64,000 nucleotides of DNA from Burkholderia sp. D-99 (GCF_011605345.1 NZ_JAAOXM010000004.1:310001-374000); one strand, 5' to 3'; counted from the stretch's first letter, positions 28,757 through 38,931 are shown. Numbers and translations are program-made. The notes: generated by a model not told the origin, from the sequence alone.

Positions 28757-29519
28757 TCGGAACAAGCGTCCCGAACTGATTGCGAAGATCCTTGCCGCGA
28801 TCGGCCGCACGCGCGTGACAGCTGATACGACATTCTTCCTGCCCGCGCAGCCGAAGGTGAAAGGCGGCGCGATCGGCACGATCCTGTCGACGCGCTATCT
28901 CGCGGGCACGGTCCTGATCTGGCTGTGTTACTTCGTCGGGCTGTTCGTCCTTTACCTGCTGTACAACTGGCTGCCGACGATGGCGAAAGACGCCGGTTAT
29001 ACGAGCGCACAAGGCGCGATCATGGTCGGCTTCCTGAACCGGGGCGGCACGCTGGGCTCGGTCGCGATCGGCTGGCTGATGGATCGCTTCGACCGCTACC
29101 GGGTGATCGCCGCGAGTTTTTGCCTGGCGGCACTGTCGCTATGGGCCGTGCACGGGATGCAGTCGACGTTCTGGGTCCTGCAGGTGCTCGCCTTTGCGTG
29201 GGGATGGTTCATTCCCGGCACCAATACCGGCATGAACGCGCTGACCGCGCGCTTCTACCCGACCGTCGCGCGTTCGACCGGCTTGAGCTGGATGCACGCG
29301 TTCGGACGGCTGGGCGCGATCGGCAGCGCATTTGCCGGCGCGGCCCTCCTGAGCGCGGGGCTGGGGCTCGGCCAGACTCTCCCGATCATGGCCGTCGCGC
29401 CGCTGACCGGTGCGGTCGCCGTGCTCGTGATCGCGGGGCTCGTGAAACGCTGGGCGCTGGCCGATGAATCGGCGGTGCCGGCCGCACCTGCGGAGGCCGA
29501 GGTTTCGCTGAATACCTGA
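28757..29519 (+). pseudogene. 5'-truncated second copy of the MFS transporter gene
   Basis: The frame matches residues 210-462 of the MFS transporter at 20135-21523, starting at NKRPELIAKILAAIG and running to the stop. The first 209 codons, the promoter and the ribosome binding site are absent. A GTG at 28815 could start a 234-residue half-transporter, but that would lack helices 1-6 and is unlikely to work. The last 20 codons differ from the left copy, so this end may be the original chromosomal allele or a separate lineage. Confidence 0.9.
28759..29519 (+). repeat. Long direct repeat, right copy (3' part of MFS gene)
   Basis: Partner of 20763-21523 in the same orientation. The left edge is abrupt near 28757, where similarity to the MFS gene begins within a few bases, and the right edge is at the stop codon. 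The 7.2 kb between the copies is the VgrG-effector module. Confidence 0.93.
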
Positions 29520-29644
29520 GAGCGGATGAACCGGGGCAGCCTCGCTTCACGGTGTGTTCGCCGCATCACCCGCGCTTTCCGGCCGGATTGCGATCCCGTC
29601 GCTCACGTCGGCCGGGATTGCCGCCCGTGGCGGTTCATGGCCGC

Positions 29645-29905
29645 TCATGGCCGCGCATCGCCGGCCACGCCGAGTTGCCGGTCGATGCCGCTGTCGCGAC
29701 CGCGCGACGTCTCGCCGCCCCGATTCGATACGACGCCGGCCGCATGCGGTCGACCGTCGTCAGCCACGCGCGCCGGGTTCAACGCTTGCAGCACGCTGGC
29801 GCGGCTGCCGTCGTCATTGGGCAATTGCGGCATCCCGCGTGCAAAGGCGGGCGCGACCGCCGCCGTGAGCAGCGCAGCGATCGCCAGTCGGGAAAGACGC
29901 TTCAT
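29645..29905 (-). CDS. Small exported hypothetical protein
   Basis: An 86-residue protein with a signal peptide (MKRLSRLAIAALLTAAVAPA, cleavage probably after AFA) and a strong GGGAGG ribosome binding site. The mature 63 residues are polar and rich in Arg, Gly and Asp and match no family I know. It starts 14 bp after the DUF4148 gene on the same strand, so the two form a small operon divergent from the RND efflux operon. Confidence 0.65.
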   Translation of the reverse strand: MKRLSRLAIAALLTAAVAPAFARGMPQLPNDDGSRASVLQALNPARVADDGRPHAAGVVSNRGGETSRGRDSGIDRQLGVAGDARP

Positions 29906-29919
29906 CGCCAGCCTCCCGG

Positions 29920-30198
29920 TTACTGCGCACTGACGGCCGGCACCGGCGCCGACGCCGTCGCGGTAGCCTGCTCGCCGTGCGCGATCGCATAGAGCTCGCG
30001 ATTGCGCGCGATCGTCTGCGTGCTCGGCGGATAGTCCCAGTTCGACGTGGGCACGGTGCCGTCGCGCTGCGCCTGAACGAGATCGGCGATCACGTCGGCA
30101 CGGGTCGGGCCCGACGATGACGTCTGCGCGAAAGCGGCTACCGGCGTGCCGATGGCGAGGGTGAGCAGCGCGGTCGCTGCGATCAGTCTGCGATTCAT
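29920..30198 (-). CDS. DUF4148 domain exported protein
   Basis: A 92-residue periplasmic protein of a family common in Burkholderia and with no known function. It has a signal peptide (MNRRLIAATALLTLAIGTPV, cleavage after AFA) and the family signature TRADVIADLVQAQRDG followed by YPPSTQTIARNRELYAI. The ATG at 30198 is preceded by GGGGAG; an upstream ATG at 30234 would bury the signal peptide. It diverges from the RND operon and shares its control region. Relatives are at 39041-39298 and, decayed, at 47222-47443. Confidence 0.85.
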   Translation of the reverse strand: MNRRLIAATALLTLAIGTPVAAFAQTSSSGPTRADVIADLVQAQRDGTVPTSNWDYPPSTQTIARNRELYAIAHGEQATATASAPVPAVSAQ

Positions 30199-30326
30199 GA
30201 TGAAACTCCCCAGAACGGTTCGATGAGGACGCATCGTCGATGCGCCGCCGGCGGTGCCGCGGATGCGGTTCGCCGCCCGACACCTTCATTCTGGTGACCG
30301 CGGCCGGCACGACGCTGACCGCCACA

Positions 30327-30376
30327 TGACAATCCTGAAATCTGCGCCGCAACCCGCAGATAACAGCTTCGTAATC
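30327..30376 (+). promoter_or_regulatory. Candidate response-regulator sites of the RND operon
   Basis: Two copies of the pattern TRACARYYYYGWAATC lie at 30327-30342 and 30361-30376, with starts 34 bp apart. The second is part of a 23-bp stretch (30354-30376) that matches 20 of 23 bases with 38932-38954 read on the opposite strand. The distance from the shared element to the downstream start codon is 91 bp here and 90 bp at the regulator gene. These are probable binding sites of the OmpR-type regulator at 38164-38841. Confidence 0.6.
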
Positions 30377-30467
30377 TTCGAGTCAGGGCCGGGTCAACGC
30401 GGCATCGGCAGACTGCACGCTCGTCGCATCCATTGCGGCGCCCGTGCCCTGCTTCGAGGAAAACATC

Positions 30468-33400
30468 ATGTGGATCGTCCGGCTGGCGTTGCGCAGGCCC
30501 TATACGTTCGTCGTGCTCGCGCTGCTGATCTTCATCGCGGGCACGCTCGCGATCCTGCGCACGCCGACCGACATCTTTCCGAACATCGACATCCCGGTCG
30601 TCAGCATCGTCTGGTCGTACAACGGTTTTTCCGCCGAGGACATGGCCAGGCGCATCACGACCAACTACGAGCGCGCGCTCACGTCCGACGTCGACGACAT
30701 CGAGCACATCGAATCGCAATCCCTGAACGGCGTGTCGGTCGTGAAGATCTTCTTCCACCCCGGCGCGGACATCAATCGCGCGATTGCCGAAGCCTCGAGC
30801 AACTCCGCGTCGATCCTGCGGATCCTGCCGCCCGGCACGCTGCCGCCGAACATCATCACGTACAACGCGTCGACGGTGCCGATCCTGCAGCTCGGGCTGT
30901 CGAGCAGCACGCTCGCCGAACAGCAGCTGTACGACCTCGGCAACAGCTTCATCCGCACGCAGCTCGCGACCGTCCAGGGCGCGGCCGTGCCGCTGCCGTT
31001 CGGCGGCAAGGTGCCCGAGATCGTCGTCGACCTGAACATGCGCGCGCTGCAGGCCAAGGGGCTCGCACCGATCGACGTGGTCAACGCGATCAACGCGCAG
31101 AACCTGATCCTGCCCGGCGGCACCGCGAAGATCGGCGCGCGCGAATACAACGTGCAGATGAACGGCAGCACGCAGACCGTCGCCGCGTTGAACGACCTGC
31201 CGGTGAAGACCATCGGCGGCAACGTCGTCTATGTGCGCGACGTGGCCCACGTGCGCAACGGCTACGCGCCGCAGACCAACATCGTGCGCAGCGACGGCAA
31301 GCGCGCGGCGCTGCTGACGGTCGAGAAGACCGGCAGCGCATCGACGCTGACGATCATCGGCCAGGTGAAGGCGATGCTGCCGAAGATCGCGGCCGGCCTG
31401 CCGAAGGCGCTGCACATCACGCCGCTCGGCGACCAGTCGGTGTTCGTGAAATCGGCGATCCAGGGCGTCGCGCGCGAAGCGCTGATCGCCGCGTGCCTGA
31501 CGGCGCTGATGATCCTGCTGTTCCTCGGCAGCTGGCGCGCGACGCTGATCATCGCGGTGACGATCCCGCTCGCGGTGCTGACCTCGCTGTGCGCGCTGGC
31601 CGCGCTCCGCGAGACGATCAACATCATGACGCTCGGCGGGCTCGCGCTGGCGGTCGGGATTCTCGTCGACGATGCGACCGTCGCGATCGAGAACATCACG
31701 CACCACCTCGAACGCGGCGCGCCGCTCGAGGAGGCGATCCTGACCGGCGCGGGCGAGATCGCCGTGCCGACCTTCGTGTCGACGCTGTCGATCTGCATCG
31801 TGTTCGCGCCGATGTTCCTGCTGACGGGCGTCGCGCGCTACCTGTTCGTGCCGATGGCCGAAGCGGTGATCTTCGCGATGATCGCGTCGTACTTCTTCTC
31901 GCGCACGCTGATCCCGACGCTTGCGATGGTGCTGATGCGCGCAAAGGGGCACGGCAGGCCGCCGCGCCGCATCTTCGCTCGCTTCGCGCGCTTCCAGGCC
32001 GCCTTCGAGCACCGTTTCGAGGCGGTCCGCGCGCGCTATCGCGCACTGCTGTCGGCCGCGATCGAGAACCGCCGCCGCTTCACGGCCGCGTTCCTGCTCG
32101 CCTGTGTGGCTTCCACGAGCCTGTTCGCCGTCGCCGGGCAGGATTTCTTCCCGTCGGTCGATACCGGCGAGATCCGGCTGCACCTGCGCGCGCCGACCGG
32201 CACGCGAATCGAGGAGACCGCGCGCCTGACCGACGAGGTCGAGGCGCGGATCCGCTCAGTGATCCCGGCGAACGAACTGGCCGGCGTGCTCGACAACATC
32301 GGCGTGCCGGTCAGCGGGATCAACCTGACCTACGACTCGTCCGATCCGGTCGGCGCCGGCGATGCCGACATCATGATCACGCTGAAGCCGAACCACCCGC
32401 CGACCGCGCAGTACGTGACGAAGCTGCGCAACCTGCTGAACCAGGCGTTCCCGGGCGTGACCTTCGCGTTCCTGCCGGCCGACATCGTCAGCCAGATCCT
32501 CAACTTCGGGTTGCCCGCGCCGATCGACATCCAGATCGTCGGCAACCGGCTCGATGCGAACCGCGCGGTCGCGAACCGGTTGCTCGCGCAACTGCGCGGC
32601 GTGCGCGGCCTCGTGGACGCGCGCATCCAGCAGCCCGGCGACGCACCCGCGATCAACGTCGACGTCGATCGCACCAAGGCGATCCAGGCCGGGCTCCAGC
32701 AACGCGACGTGTCGCAGAACCTGCTGATCGCGCTGTCCGGCAGCTCGCAGACCACGCCGAACTTCTGGCTGAACCCGGCCAACGGCGTCAGTTACCCGGT
32801 GCTGGTGCAGACGCCGCAGTACGACGTCAATTCGCTGCAGTCGCTCGCGAACATCGCGATGCCGACCGCCGCGCAATCGCCGCAGACGCCCGCGGGCGGC
32901 CCCGCGGCCGGCGCGGGTGCGCAGAACCTGCTCGGCACGCTGGGCACCTTCTCGCGCGCCGAGCAGCAGGCCGTCGTGTCGCACTACAACGTGCAGCCGG
33001 TGCTCGACATCTTCGCGTCGGTGCAGGACCGCGATCTCGGCGGCGTGACGGCCGACGTGACGACGCTCGTCGACGCCGCACGCGCGCAACTGCCGCCCGG
33101 CTCGTCGATCGTGCTGCGCGGCCAGGTGCAGGCGATGCACCAGTCGTTCGCGGGGCTGCTGAGCGGCCTCGTGCTCGCGATCGCGCTGGTCTACCTGCTG
33201 ATGGTCGTGAACTTCCAGTCGTGGCTCGACCCGCTCGTGATCGTCAGCGGCCTGCCCGCATCGCTCGCGGGCATCGCGTGGATGCTGTTCGTCACGAACA
33301 CGACGCTGTCGGTGCCCGCGCTGACCGGCACGATCCTGTGCATCGGCATCGCGACCGCGAACAGCATTCTCGTCGTCAACGCGGCGCGCGAGCTGAGCGC

Positions 33401-33695
33401 CGGCGGCACGCCGCCGTGGCAGGCCGCGCTCGACGCGGGGTTCAGCCGGTTCCGCCCGGTCGTGATGACCGCGCTCGCGATGCTGATCGGCATGCTGCCA
33501 ATGGCGCTCGGCCTCGGCGACGGCGGCGAACAGAACGCGCCGCTCGGCCGCGCGGTGATCGGCGGCCTGGCGTTCGGCACGGTGTCGACGCTGCTGTTCG
33601 TGCCCGTCGTGTTCGGCTTTGTCCATGCGTGGCTCGAACGGCGCCGCGATGCGGCCGCCGCAGCCCGCGTGCCGGACACGCCGGCACTGCCCTGA
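30468..33695 (+). CDS. RND multidrug efflux permease
   Basis: Inner-membrane proton-driven pump of 1075 residues that exports drugs or other toxic compounds through a tripartite channel. The opening LRRPYTFVVLALLIFIAGT, two large periplasmic loops and the proton-relay motif VGILVDDATVAIENI (two adjacent Asp in helix 4) place it in the hydrophobe/amphiphile (HAE) group, not the metal group. A Gly/Ala/Pro-rich insertion lies near residues 805-835. The ATG at 30468 has GAGGAAAAC before it; the one at 30444 does not. It is the first gene of the operon, before adaptor and outer-membrane genes, which is an unusual order. Confidence 0.93.
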   Translation: MWIVRLALRRPYTFVVLALLIFIAGTLAILRTPTDIFPNIDIPVVSIVWSYNGFSAEDMARRITTNYERALTSDVDDIEHIESQSLNGVSVVKIFFHPGADINRAIAEASSNSASILRILPPGTLPPNIITYNASTVPILQLGLSSSTLAEQQLYDLGNSFIRTQLATVQGAAVPLPFGGKVPEIVVDLNMRALQAKGLAPIDVVNAINAQNLILPGGTAKIGAREYNVQMNGSTQTVAALNDLPVKTIGGNVVYVRDVAHVRNGYAPQTNIVRSDGKRAALLTVEKTGSASTLTIIGQVKAMLPKIAAGLPKALHITPLGDQSVFVKSAIQGVAREALIAACLTALMILLFLGSWRATLIIAVTIPLAVLTSLCALAALRETINIMTLGGLALAVGILVDDATVAIENITHHLERGAPLEEAILTGAGEIAVPTFVSTLSICIVFAPMFLLTGVARYLFVPMAEAVIFAMIASYFFSRTLIPTLAMVLMRAKGHGRPPRRIFARFARFQAAFEHRFEAVRARYRALLSAAIENRRRFTAAFLLACVASTSLFAVAGQDFFPSVDTGEIRLHLRAPTGTRIEETARLTDEVEARIRSVIPANELAGVLDNIGVPVSGINLTYDSSDPVGAGDADIMITLKPNHPPTAQYVTKLRNLLNQAFPGVTFAFLPADIVSQILNFGLPAPIDIQIVGNRLDANRAVANRLLAQLRGVRGLVDARIQQPGDAPAINVDVDRTKAIQAGLQQRDVSQNLLIALSGSSQTTPNFWLNPANGVSYPVLVQTPQYDVNSLQSLANIAMPTAAQSPQTPAGGPAAGAGAQNLLGTLGTFSRAEQQAVVSHYNVQPVLDIFASVQDRDLGGVTADVTTLVDAARAQLPPGSSIVLRGQVQAMHQSFAGLLSGLVLAIALVYLLMVVNFQSWLDPLVIVSGLPASLAGIAWMLFVTNTTLSVPALTGTILCIGIATANSILVVNAARELSAGGTPPWQAALDAGFSRFRPVVMTALAMLIGMLPMALGLGDGGEQNAPLGRAVIGGLAFGTVSTLLFVPVVFGFVHAWLERRRDAAAAARVPDTPALP

Positions 33696-33753
33696 GCACG
33701 GTTGCCCGGAATACCCGCCGATTTCCTCCGACTCGCCCGACTTCGAACCCATC

Positions 33754-35154
33754 ATGAACGACTCGACCGAACCGCTCGCCCCGCTTTCCGCCGAAACGGC
33801 GGCGGTGCCGCCTGCCGCGCGCGACACCGCGCCCGACGCGCCGCTGCCCCGTCGCGGCTACAGGCTCGCCGTCCCGCTGGCCGCGCTCGCACTCGCCGCC
33901 GCGCTGCTGGCCGCCGGCATCGTGCCGCGTATCGATGCACGTGCCGCCCAGCGCGTGCAGGTGGCCGCGCAGCGGGCGCTGCCGGTGTCCGTGATCCGGC
34001 CCGGCGCCGCGCCGGCCGACCAGACGCTCACACTGCCCGGTGCGGTGATGCCGTACGCGGAGGCGTCGATCTACGCCCGCACGAGCGGCTACATCGCGCA
34101 CTGGAGTGCGGATATCGGCACGCACGTGAAAGCCGGGCAGACGCTCGCGCAGATCACGGCGCCCGACCTCGACGCGCAGTTGCGCCAGGCGCACGCCGAC
34201 ACATCGACCGCGCAGGCGAACTACGACTATGCGAAATCGACCGCGCAGCGCTGGCAGGACATGCTGAAGACGCAGTCGGTATCGCAGCAGGACACCGACA
34301 CGAAGGTCGCCGACATGAACGCGAAGCGCGCGATGCTCGCCTCCGCACAGGCGAATGCCGCCCATCTGAACGAACTCGTGTCGTACGAATCGGTGACGGC
34401 GCCGTTCGACGGCGTGATCACCGCGCGCAACGTCGACGTCGGCACGCTCGTCACGGCGGGCGGCACACCGGGCAGCCCGGGGCTGTCGGGCGAGCTGTTC
34501 CACCTCGAGCAGACCGACACGCTGCGCGTGTTCGTCGACGTTCCGCAGGATAGCGCGGCCGGCGTGTCGGCCGGCACACCCGTGTACCTGACCACGCAGC
34601 AGTATCCGGGCCGGCGCTTCGCCGCGCGCGTGGCGCGCAGCGCGGGCGCGATCGATCCCGTGACGCGCACGCTGCGGGTCGAGATCGACGTCGACAACCG
34701 CGACCGCGCACTGATGCCGGGCGCGTATGCGCAGGCGCACCTGCTCGTCGCGAGCGCGGCGCCCGCGTTCGAGCTGCCGGTCAGCGCGCTGCTGTTCCGG
34801 CCGAACGGCGTGACGGTCGCGACCGTCGCCGCGAACGGCACCACCGCGCTGAAGACCGTGCAGATCGGCCGCGATTTCGGTACGCACGTCGAAATCGTCG
34901 CGGGGCTGGCCGCGTCCGATCAGGTGATCGACAACCCGGGCGATTCGATCGCCGGCGGCGAGGCCGTGAAGATCGTGGCGGTCGAGCCGGGTGCGGCGCA
35001 GGCGGCTGCGCGGGCCGGCGCGGCAACCGGTGTGCCGGCGGCGCCTCGCGCGGGAGCGGGAGCGGCGGCCGCACCTGCCGCACCTGCCGCACCTGCCGCC
35101 GTCGCGACGCCCGCGTCGACGCCGGTTGCAACGTCGACGCACGCCCGCGGCTGA
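33754..35154 (+). CDS. RND efflux periplasmic adaptor (membrane fusion protein)
   Basis: Links the pump to the outer-membrane channel. It has 466 residues: a cytoplasmic N-terminus, a membrane anchor near residues 45-62 (RLAVPLAALALAAALLAAGI), the lipoyl halves (YARTSGYIAHWSADIGTHVKAGQTL and VTAPFDGVITARNVDVGTLV) around a helical hairpin, a beta-barrel and a long Ala/Pro-rich C-terminal tail. The ATG at 33754 starts the family-like region; the frame is open upstream into the permease gene. It lies 58 bp after the permease and 6 bp before the channel gene. Confidence 0.92.
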   Translation: MNDSTEPLAPLSAETAAVPPAARDTAPDAPLPRRGYRLAVPLAALALAAALLAAGIVPRIDARAAQRVQVAAQRALPVSVIRPGAAPADQTLTLPGAVMPYAEASIYARTSGYIAHWSADIGTHVKAGQTLAQITAPDLDAQLRQAHADTSTAQANYDYAKSTAQRWQDMLKTQSVSQQDTDTKVADMNAKRAMLASAQANAAHLNELVSYESVTAPFDGVITARNVDVGTLVTAGGTPGSPGLSGELFHLEQTDTLRVFVDVPQDSAAGVSAGTPVYLTTQQYPGRRFAARVARSAGAIDPVTRTLRVEIDVDNRDRALMPGAYAQAHLLVASAAPAFELPVSALLFRPNGVTVATVAANGTTALKTVQIGRDFGTHVEIVAGLAASDQVIDNPGDSIAGGEAVKIVAVEPGAAQAAARAGAATGVPAAPRAGAGAAAAPAAPAAPAAVATPASTPVATSTHARG

Positions 35155-35160
35155 CCGTTC

Positions 35161-36705
35161 ATGACAACCCGCGAGATCGCCACCATGTGCCTCCTTCATC
35201 CGCTCCCGTTCGCGCGCCGCGTCGTCGCGCTCGGCATCGCCGCCGCGTTGACCGCGTGCTCGACACTACCCGCCTATTCGCCGCCCGCCATCGCGGTGCC
35301 GGCGCACTATGCGGGCGTACCGGCTACGGGCGCCCCCGCCTCCCCATCCGGCTGGAACGTCGCCACACCAGCCGATGCCGCGTCGCGCGGCCCCTGGTGG
35401 ACCGTCTTCGACGACGCAACGCTGAACGCGCTCGAAGCGCGTGTCGACATCTCGAACCAGACCGTGAAGAAAGCCGTCGCCGATCTCCAGCAGGCGCGCG
35501 CGATGGTCGACTACCAGCATGCGGGGTTCCTGCCGACCGTCACGGCCGGCGTCGCGCAAAGCCGCTCGCGCGTGTCGCAGAACAAGCTCGGCTCGTCGCT
35601 CGCCGGCAAGACGACGCCCGACTACCAGGCCGGCGTAGCCGCGAGCTGGGAACCCGACCTGTTCGGCCGCGTGCGCGACGCCGTGACGGGCGCACAGGCG
35701 AATGCCGAGGCGAGCGCGGCCGACCTGCAGGCCGTGAGGCTGTCCGTCACGGCCGAACTCGCGACCGACTATTTCGCGCTGCGCTCGCTCGACACGCAGA
35801 AGCAACTGCTCGACGAGACGGTGCGCGCGTATGCCGATGCACTGAAGCTGCTGAAGCAGCAACTCGCGGCCGGCGCGATCGACGCGTCGGCCGTCGCGCA
35901 GGCCGAGACGCAGCTCGAATCGACGCAGACGCAGGACACCGACATCGACGCATCGCGCGCGCAGCTTCAGCATGCGCTCGCGACGCTCGTCGGCGAAAGC
36001 GCGTCGACCTTCACACTGCCGCCGCGCGTACAGGCATTCGACGTGCCGGCGATCCCGGCCGGCGTGCCGTCGCAACTGCTCGAACGGCGGCCCGACATCG
36101 CGGCGGCCGAGCGGCGCGTGGCGGCCGCGAACGCGCAGATCGGCGAGGCGCGCGCCGCGTTCTTTCCCGATCTGGTGCTGTCGGCGAGCGCGGGGCTCGA
36201 AAGCGGGTTCTTCGCGCCGTGGCTCACCGCGCCGAGCCTGTTCTGGTCGCTTGGCTCGCAGCTCGCCGGCACGCTGTTCGATGGCGGGCGCCGCAGCGCG
36301 TCGCTGCACGCCGCGCATGCGCAGTACGACGGCGTGGTCGCCGATTACCGGCAGACCGTGCTGGCCGCGTTCCAGCAGGTCGAGGATCAACTGTCCGCGC
36401 TCGATGCGCTCGCATCGGAAGCGAACAGCCAGCAGCGCGCGACCGACGCGGCCGACCTGTCGCTGAAGCTGACGACCAACCGCTTCAACGCAGGTGCGGT
36501 CAGCTATCTCGACGTCGTGACCGCGCAGACGATCGCGCTGTCGAACCGGCGCCTGGCCGACCAGATCGCCGCGCGCCGGATGGAAGCGGCGGTCGCGCTG
36601 CTGACGGCGCTCGGCGGCGGCTGGAACAAGGATGCGGATGCGGATGCGCACGCAACGGCCGCCGCGCACGCGGCCGCTACGCCGCCGGCGTCCGGACGAA
36701 CGTGA
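35161..36705 (+). CDS. Outer-membrane efflux channel lipoprotein (NodT/OprM family)
   Basis: TolC-like channel of 514 residues with a lipoprotein signal ending LTAC, so the mature Cys is acylated. Two repeats of the efflux fold are visible, with ISNQTVKKAVADLQQARAMV and the conserved LLERRPDIAAAERRVAAANAQIG between them. A second in-frame ATG at 35185 gives an equally good signal peptide. It is the last gene of the operon, and its 3' end overlaps the convergent sensor-kinase gene by 29 bp. Confidence 0.92.
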   Translation: MTTREIATMCLLHPLPFARRVVALGIAAALTACSTLPAYSPPAIAVPAHYAGVPATGAPASPSGWNVATPADAASRGPWWTVFDDATLNALEARVDISNQTVKKAVADLQQARAMVDYQHAGFLPTVTAGVAQSRSRVSQNKLGSSLAGKTTPDYQAGVAASWEPDLFGRVRDAVTGAQANAEASAADLQAVRLSVTAELATDYFALRSLDTQKQLLDETVRAYADALKLLKQQLAAGAIDASAVAQAETQLESTQTQDTDIDASRAQLQHALATLVGESASTFTLPPRVQAFDVPAIPAGVPSQLLERRPDIAAAERRVAAANAQIGEARAAFFPDLVLSASAGLESGFFAPWLTAPSLFWSLGSQLAGTLFDGGRRSASLHAAHAQYDGVVADYRQTVLAAFQQVEDQLSALDALASEANSQQRATDAADLSLKLTTNRFNAGAVSYLDVVTAQTIALSNRRLADQIAARRMEAAVALLTALGGGWNKDADADAHATAAAHAAATPPASGRT

Positions 36706-38167
36706 GGATGAAGCGCGTGCCGGCCGCGTCGCTTTCGACGCGTGCGGTGCCGCCGTGCAATTCCATCACCGAGCGCACGATCGCGAGGCCGAGCCCGGCC
36801 GTGCCGCCCGGCACGCCGCCGCTGCGTGCGGGGTCGCCGCGCACGAAGCGCTCGAAGATGCGCGGCAGCAGCGCGGGATCGATCGGCTCGCCCGGGTTCG
36901 CGACGACGACGCGCACCGCATCCGGCGTTTCGTCGACGCTCATCACGATCGCGCCGCCCGCCGGCGTATAGCGCAGCGCGTTGGCCAGCAGGTTACTGAC
37001 CGCGCGGCGGAACAGTTCGAGATCGGCGGTCAGTTGCCCGTGCCCGTCGACGCGCAGCGTCGATCCGGCTTCGTCGGCCAGCCCTTCGAAATAGCCGGCG
37101 ATACGCTCCAGTTCGTCGTGCACGTCGAACGCACGCTGCCGCGTGACGAAGCCCGGATGCTCGGCGCGCGCGAGAAACAGCACGTTCTCGATCATCCGCG
37201 CGAGACGGTCGTATTCCTCGAGATTCGATTCGAGCAGCGCCTGGTACTCGTCGGGCGAACGCGGCCGCGCGAGCGCCACCTCGGTCGCGCCGCGCATGTT
37301 GTTCAGCGGCGTGCGCAGGTCGTGCGCGAGATCCGCGCTGAATTGCGACAGGTGTCCGAACGCCTGCTGCAGGCGGCCGAGCATCGCGTTCTGCGCGTCG
37401 ACGAGTGCCGTCAACTCGCGCGGCGCGCGCGACGCGTCGAGCCGCATATCGAGCTTGTCGACGGTGATCCGGCCCGTGTTCGCGACGATTTCGCGCAGCG
37501 GTGCGAGCGATGTACGGATCAGCCAGTAGCTGAGCAGCATCGCGAACAGCGCACCCAGGCCGCCGGCGATCTTCAGCCGGTCGCGGTAGCCGTCGAGCAT
37601 CGCGGCGCGATCGCTCATGTTGCGCGCGATCGCGATCCGGATCGTCGAGTGGTCGCGCAACCGCGCATCGGTGACGACGCCGCGCACGGACACGCCGCCG
37701 TCGGCCGTCCAGGTCGCGATCCGGTCGGTGGTGATCCGTTCGTTCGCGGGCACCGGCGTCGCGTGCGGCGGGAACAGCTCGGCGTCGGGCAAGGCCGGCT
37801 GCGCGGGCGATGCGGGCGTCGATGCGGTTGCCGCCGGCTCGGGCAAGTCCTCGAACTCGGTGCGCTCGACGTTGTGGCGCGCGAGCACGTTGCCCTGCCC
37901 GTCGACGACGGCGATCGACAGCGCCGCGTTGCCGAGCACCTGGCTCGTCAGCCGGTCCGCATGCGTGCGCACCGCGTCGAGCGAATCGAGCTCGCCCGCC
38001 AGCCGGCGCGTGTGCCGCGCGGCGAGCACGATGTCGAGGTCGTCCTGCGTGCTCACCTGCCGCTCGAGGCCCGTGTACACATAGGTGCCGACCAGCGCGA
38101 AGACAGCGAGCGTGGTCGCGCCGAACGCGAGCGCGAGCGTCGCGCCGAGCGAACGCCCGAGCGTCAT
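36677..38167 (-). CDS. Sensor histidine kinase of the RND-associated two-component system
   Basis: Membrane kinase of 496 residues. It has an N-terminal membrane segment (residues 8-32), a periplasmic sensor of about 165 residues with a Pro/Ala-rich stretch, a second segment (about 200-217), a HAMP linker, phospho-acceptor His282 in [15 protein letters not shown] and the ATPase domain with [11 protein letters not shown] and [13 protein letters not shown]. It starts by ATGA overlap with the response-regulator stop. The organisation is that of CusS/IrlS-like kinases that sense metals or envelope stress. The frame upstream of 38167 lies in the regulator gene and is rejected. Confidence 0.93.
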   Translation of the reverse strand: MTLGRSLGATLALAFGATTLAVFALVGTYVYTGLERQVSTQDDLDIVLAARHTRRLAGELDSLDAVRTHADRLTSQVLGNAALSIAVVDGQGNVLARHNVERTEFEDLPEPAATASTPASPAQPALPDAELFPPHATPVPANERITTDRIATWTADGGVSVRGVVTDARLRDHSTIRIAIARNMSDRAAMLDGYRDRLKIAGGLGALFAMLLSYWLIRTSLAPLREIVANTGRITVDKLDMRLDASRAPRELTALVDAQNAMLGRLQQAFGHLSQFSADLAHDLRTPLNNMRGATEVALARPRSPDEYQALLESNLEEYDRLARMIENVLFLARAEHPGFVTRQRAFDVHDELERIAGYFEGLADEAGSTLRVDGHGQLTADLELFRRAVSNLLANALRYTPAGGAIVMSVDETPDAVRVVVANPGEPIDPALLPRIFERFVRGDPARSGGVPGGTAGLGLAIVRSVMELHGGTARVESDAAGTRFILTFVRTPAA

Positions 38168-38841
38168 GCGGCGTCCTTCGGTTCGAGCACGTAACCGACA
38201 CCGCGCACCGTATGGATCAGCTTGACCGCGAAATCGTCGTCGATCTTCGCGCGCAGCCGCCGGATCGCGACTTCGACCACGTTGGTATCGCTGTCGAAAT
38301 TCATGTCCCACACGTACGACGCGATCTGCGTGCGGCTCAGCACCTCGCCCTGCCTGCGTGCGAGCAGCTGCAGCAGCGAGAATTCGCGCGGCGTCAGGTC
38401 GATCCGCACGGTGCCGCGCTTCACGCGGCGACGCACGACGTCGATCTCCAGGTCACCCACCGCGATGCGTTCCGTCTCGCGCGGCGGACCGCGCCGTGCG
38501 AGCGTGCGGATGCGCGCAAGCAGCTCGACGAATGCGAACGGCTTCACGAGGTAGTCGTCGGCGCCGAGTTCGAGGCCGTGCACGCGGTCCTGCACGTCGT
38601 CGCGCGCGGTCAGGAACAGCACGGGCGTCGCATGCGTGTCGCGCAGCCGCTTGAGCACACTCCAGCCGTCGAGCACGGGCAGCATCACGTCGAGCACGAT
38701 CACGTCGTAGCTTTCCTCCTGCGCGAGCGTCAGGCCCTCGCCGCCATCCTTCGCGAGATCGACGCTGAAGCCGGATTCCTCGAGCCCCTTCTTCAGGTAC
38801 GCACCGGTCTTCGGTTCGTCTTCGACTATCAGGATGCGCAT
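38164..38841 (-). CDS. OmpR-family response regulator
   Basis: Cytoplasmic regulator of 225 residues, of the CusR/CopR/IrlR type. The receiver domain has acidic residues VEDEP at 7-10, phospho-acceptor Asp51 in VIVLDVMLP and the Lys in YLVKPF. The C-terminal winged helix has [18 protein letters not shown] and [14 protein letters not shown]. The ATG at 38841 is preceded by CGGAG; an earlier ATG is not. It overlaps the kinase gene by four bases. The convergent RND operon is its probable target, supported by the shared 23-bp element upstream of both. Confidence 0.93.
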   Translation of the reverse strand: MRILIVEDEPKTGAYLKKGLEESGFSVDLAKDGGEGLTLAQEESYDVIVLDVMLPVLDGWSVLKRLRDTHATPVLFLTARDDVQDRVHGLELGADDYLVKPFAFVELLARIRTLARRGPPRETERIAVGDLEIDVVRRRVKRGTVRIDLTPREFSLLQLLARRQGEVLSRTQIASYVWDMNFDSDTNVVEVAIRRLRAKIDDDFAVKLIHTVRGVGYVLEPKDAA

Positions 38842-38931
38842 GATCGGCTCCGTCGCATTCGGTGGTGACATGCGCCGATGTTACCGGGAAACGCCGCGCG
38901 CGAGCCGCGTCGCGCCGGTGCGAAACGGGAT

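Noticed and set aside
30195..32183. Minus-strand frame of 662 codons opposite the RND permease
   Set aside because: Composition and position show it is a shadow. It would also run through the DUF4148 gene's start region and the RND promoter.
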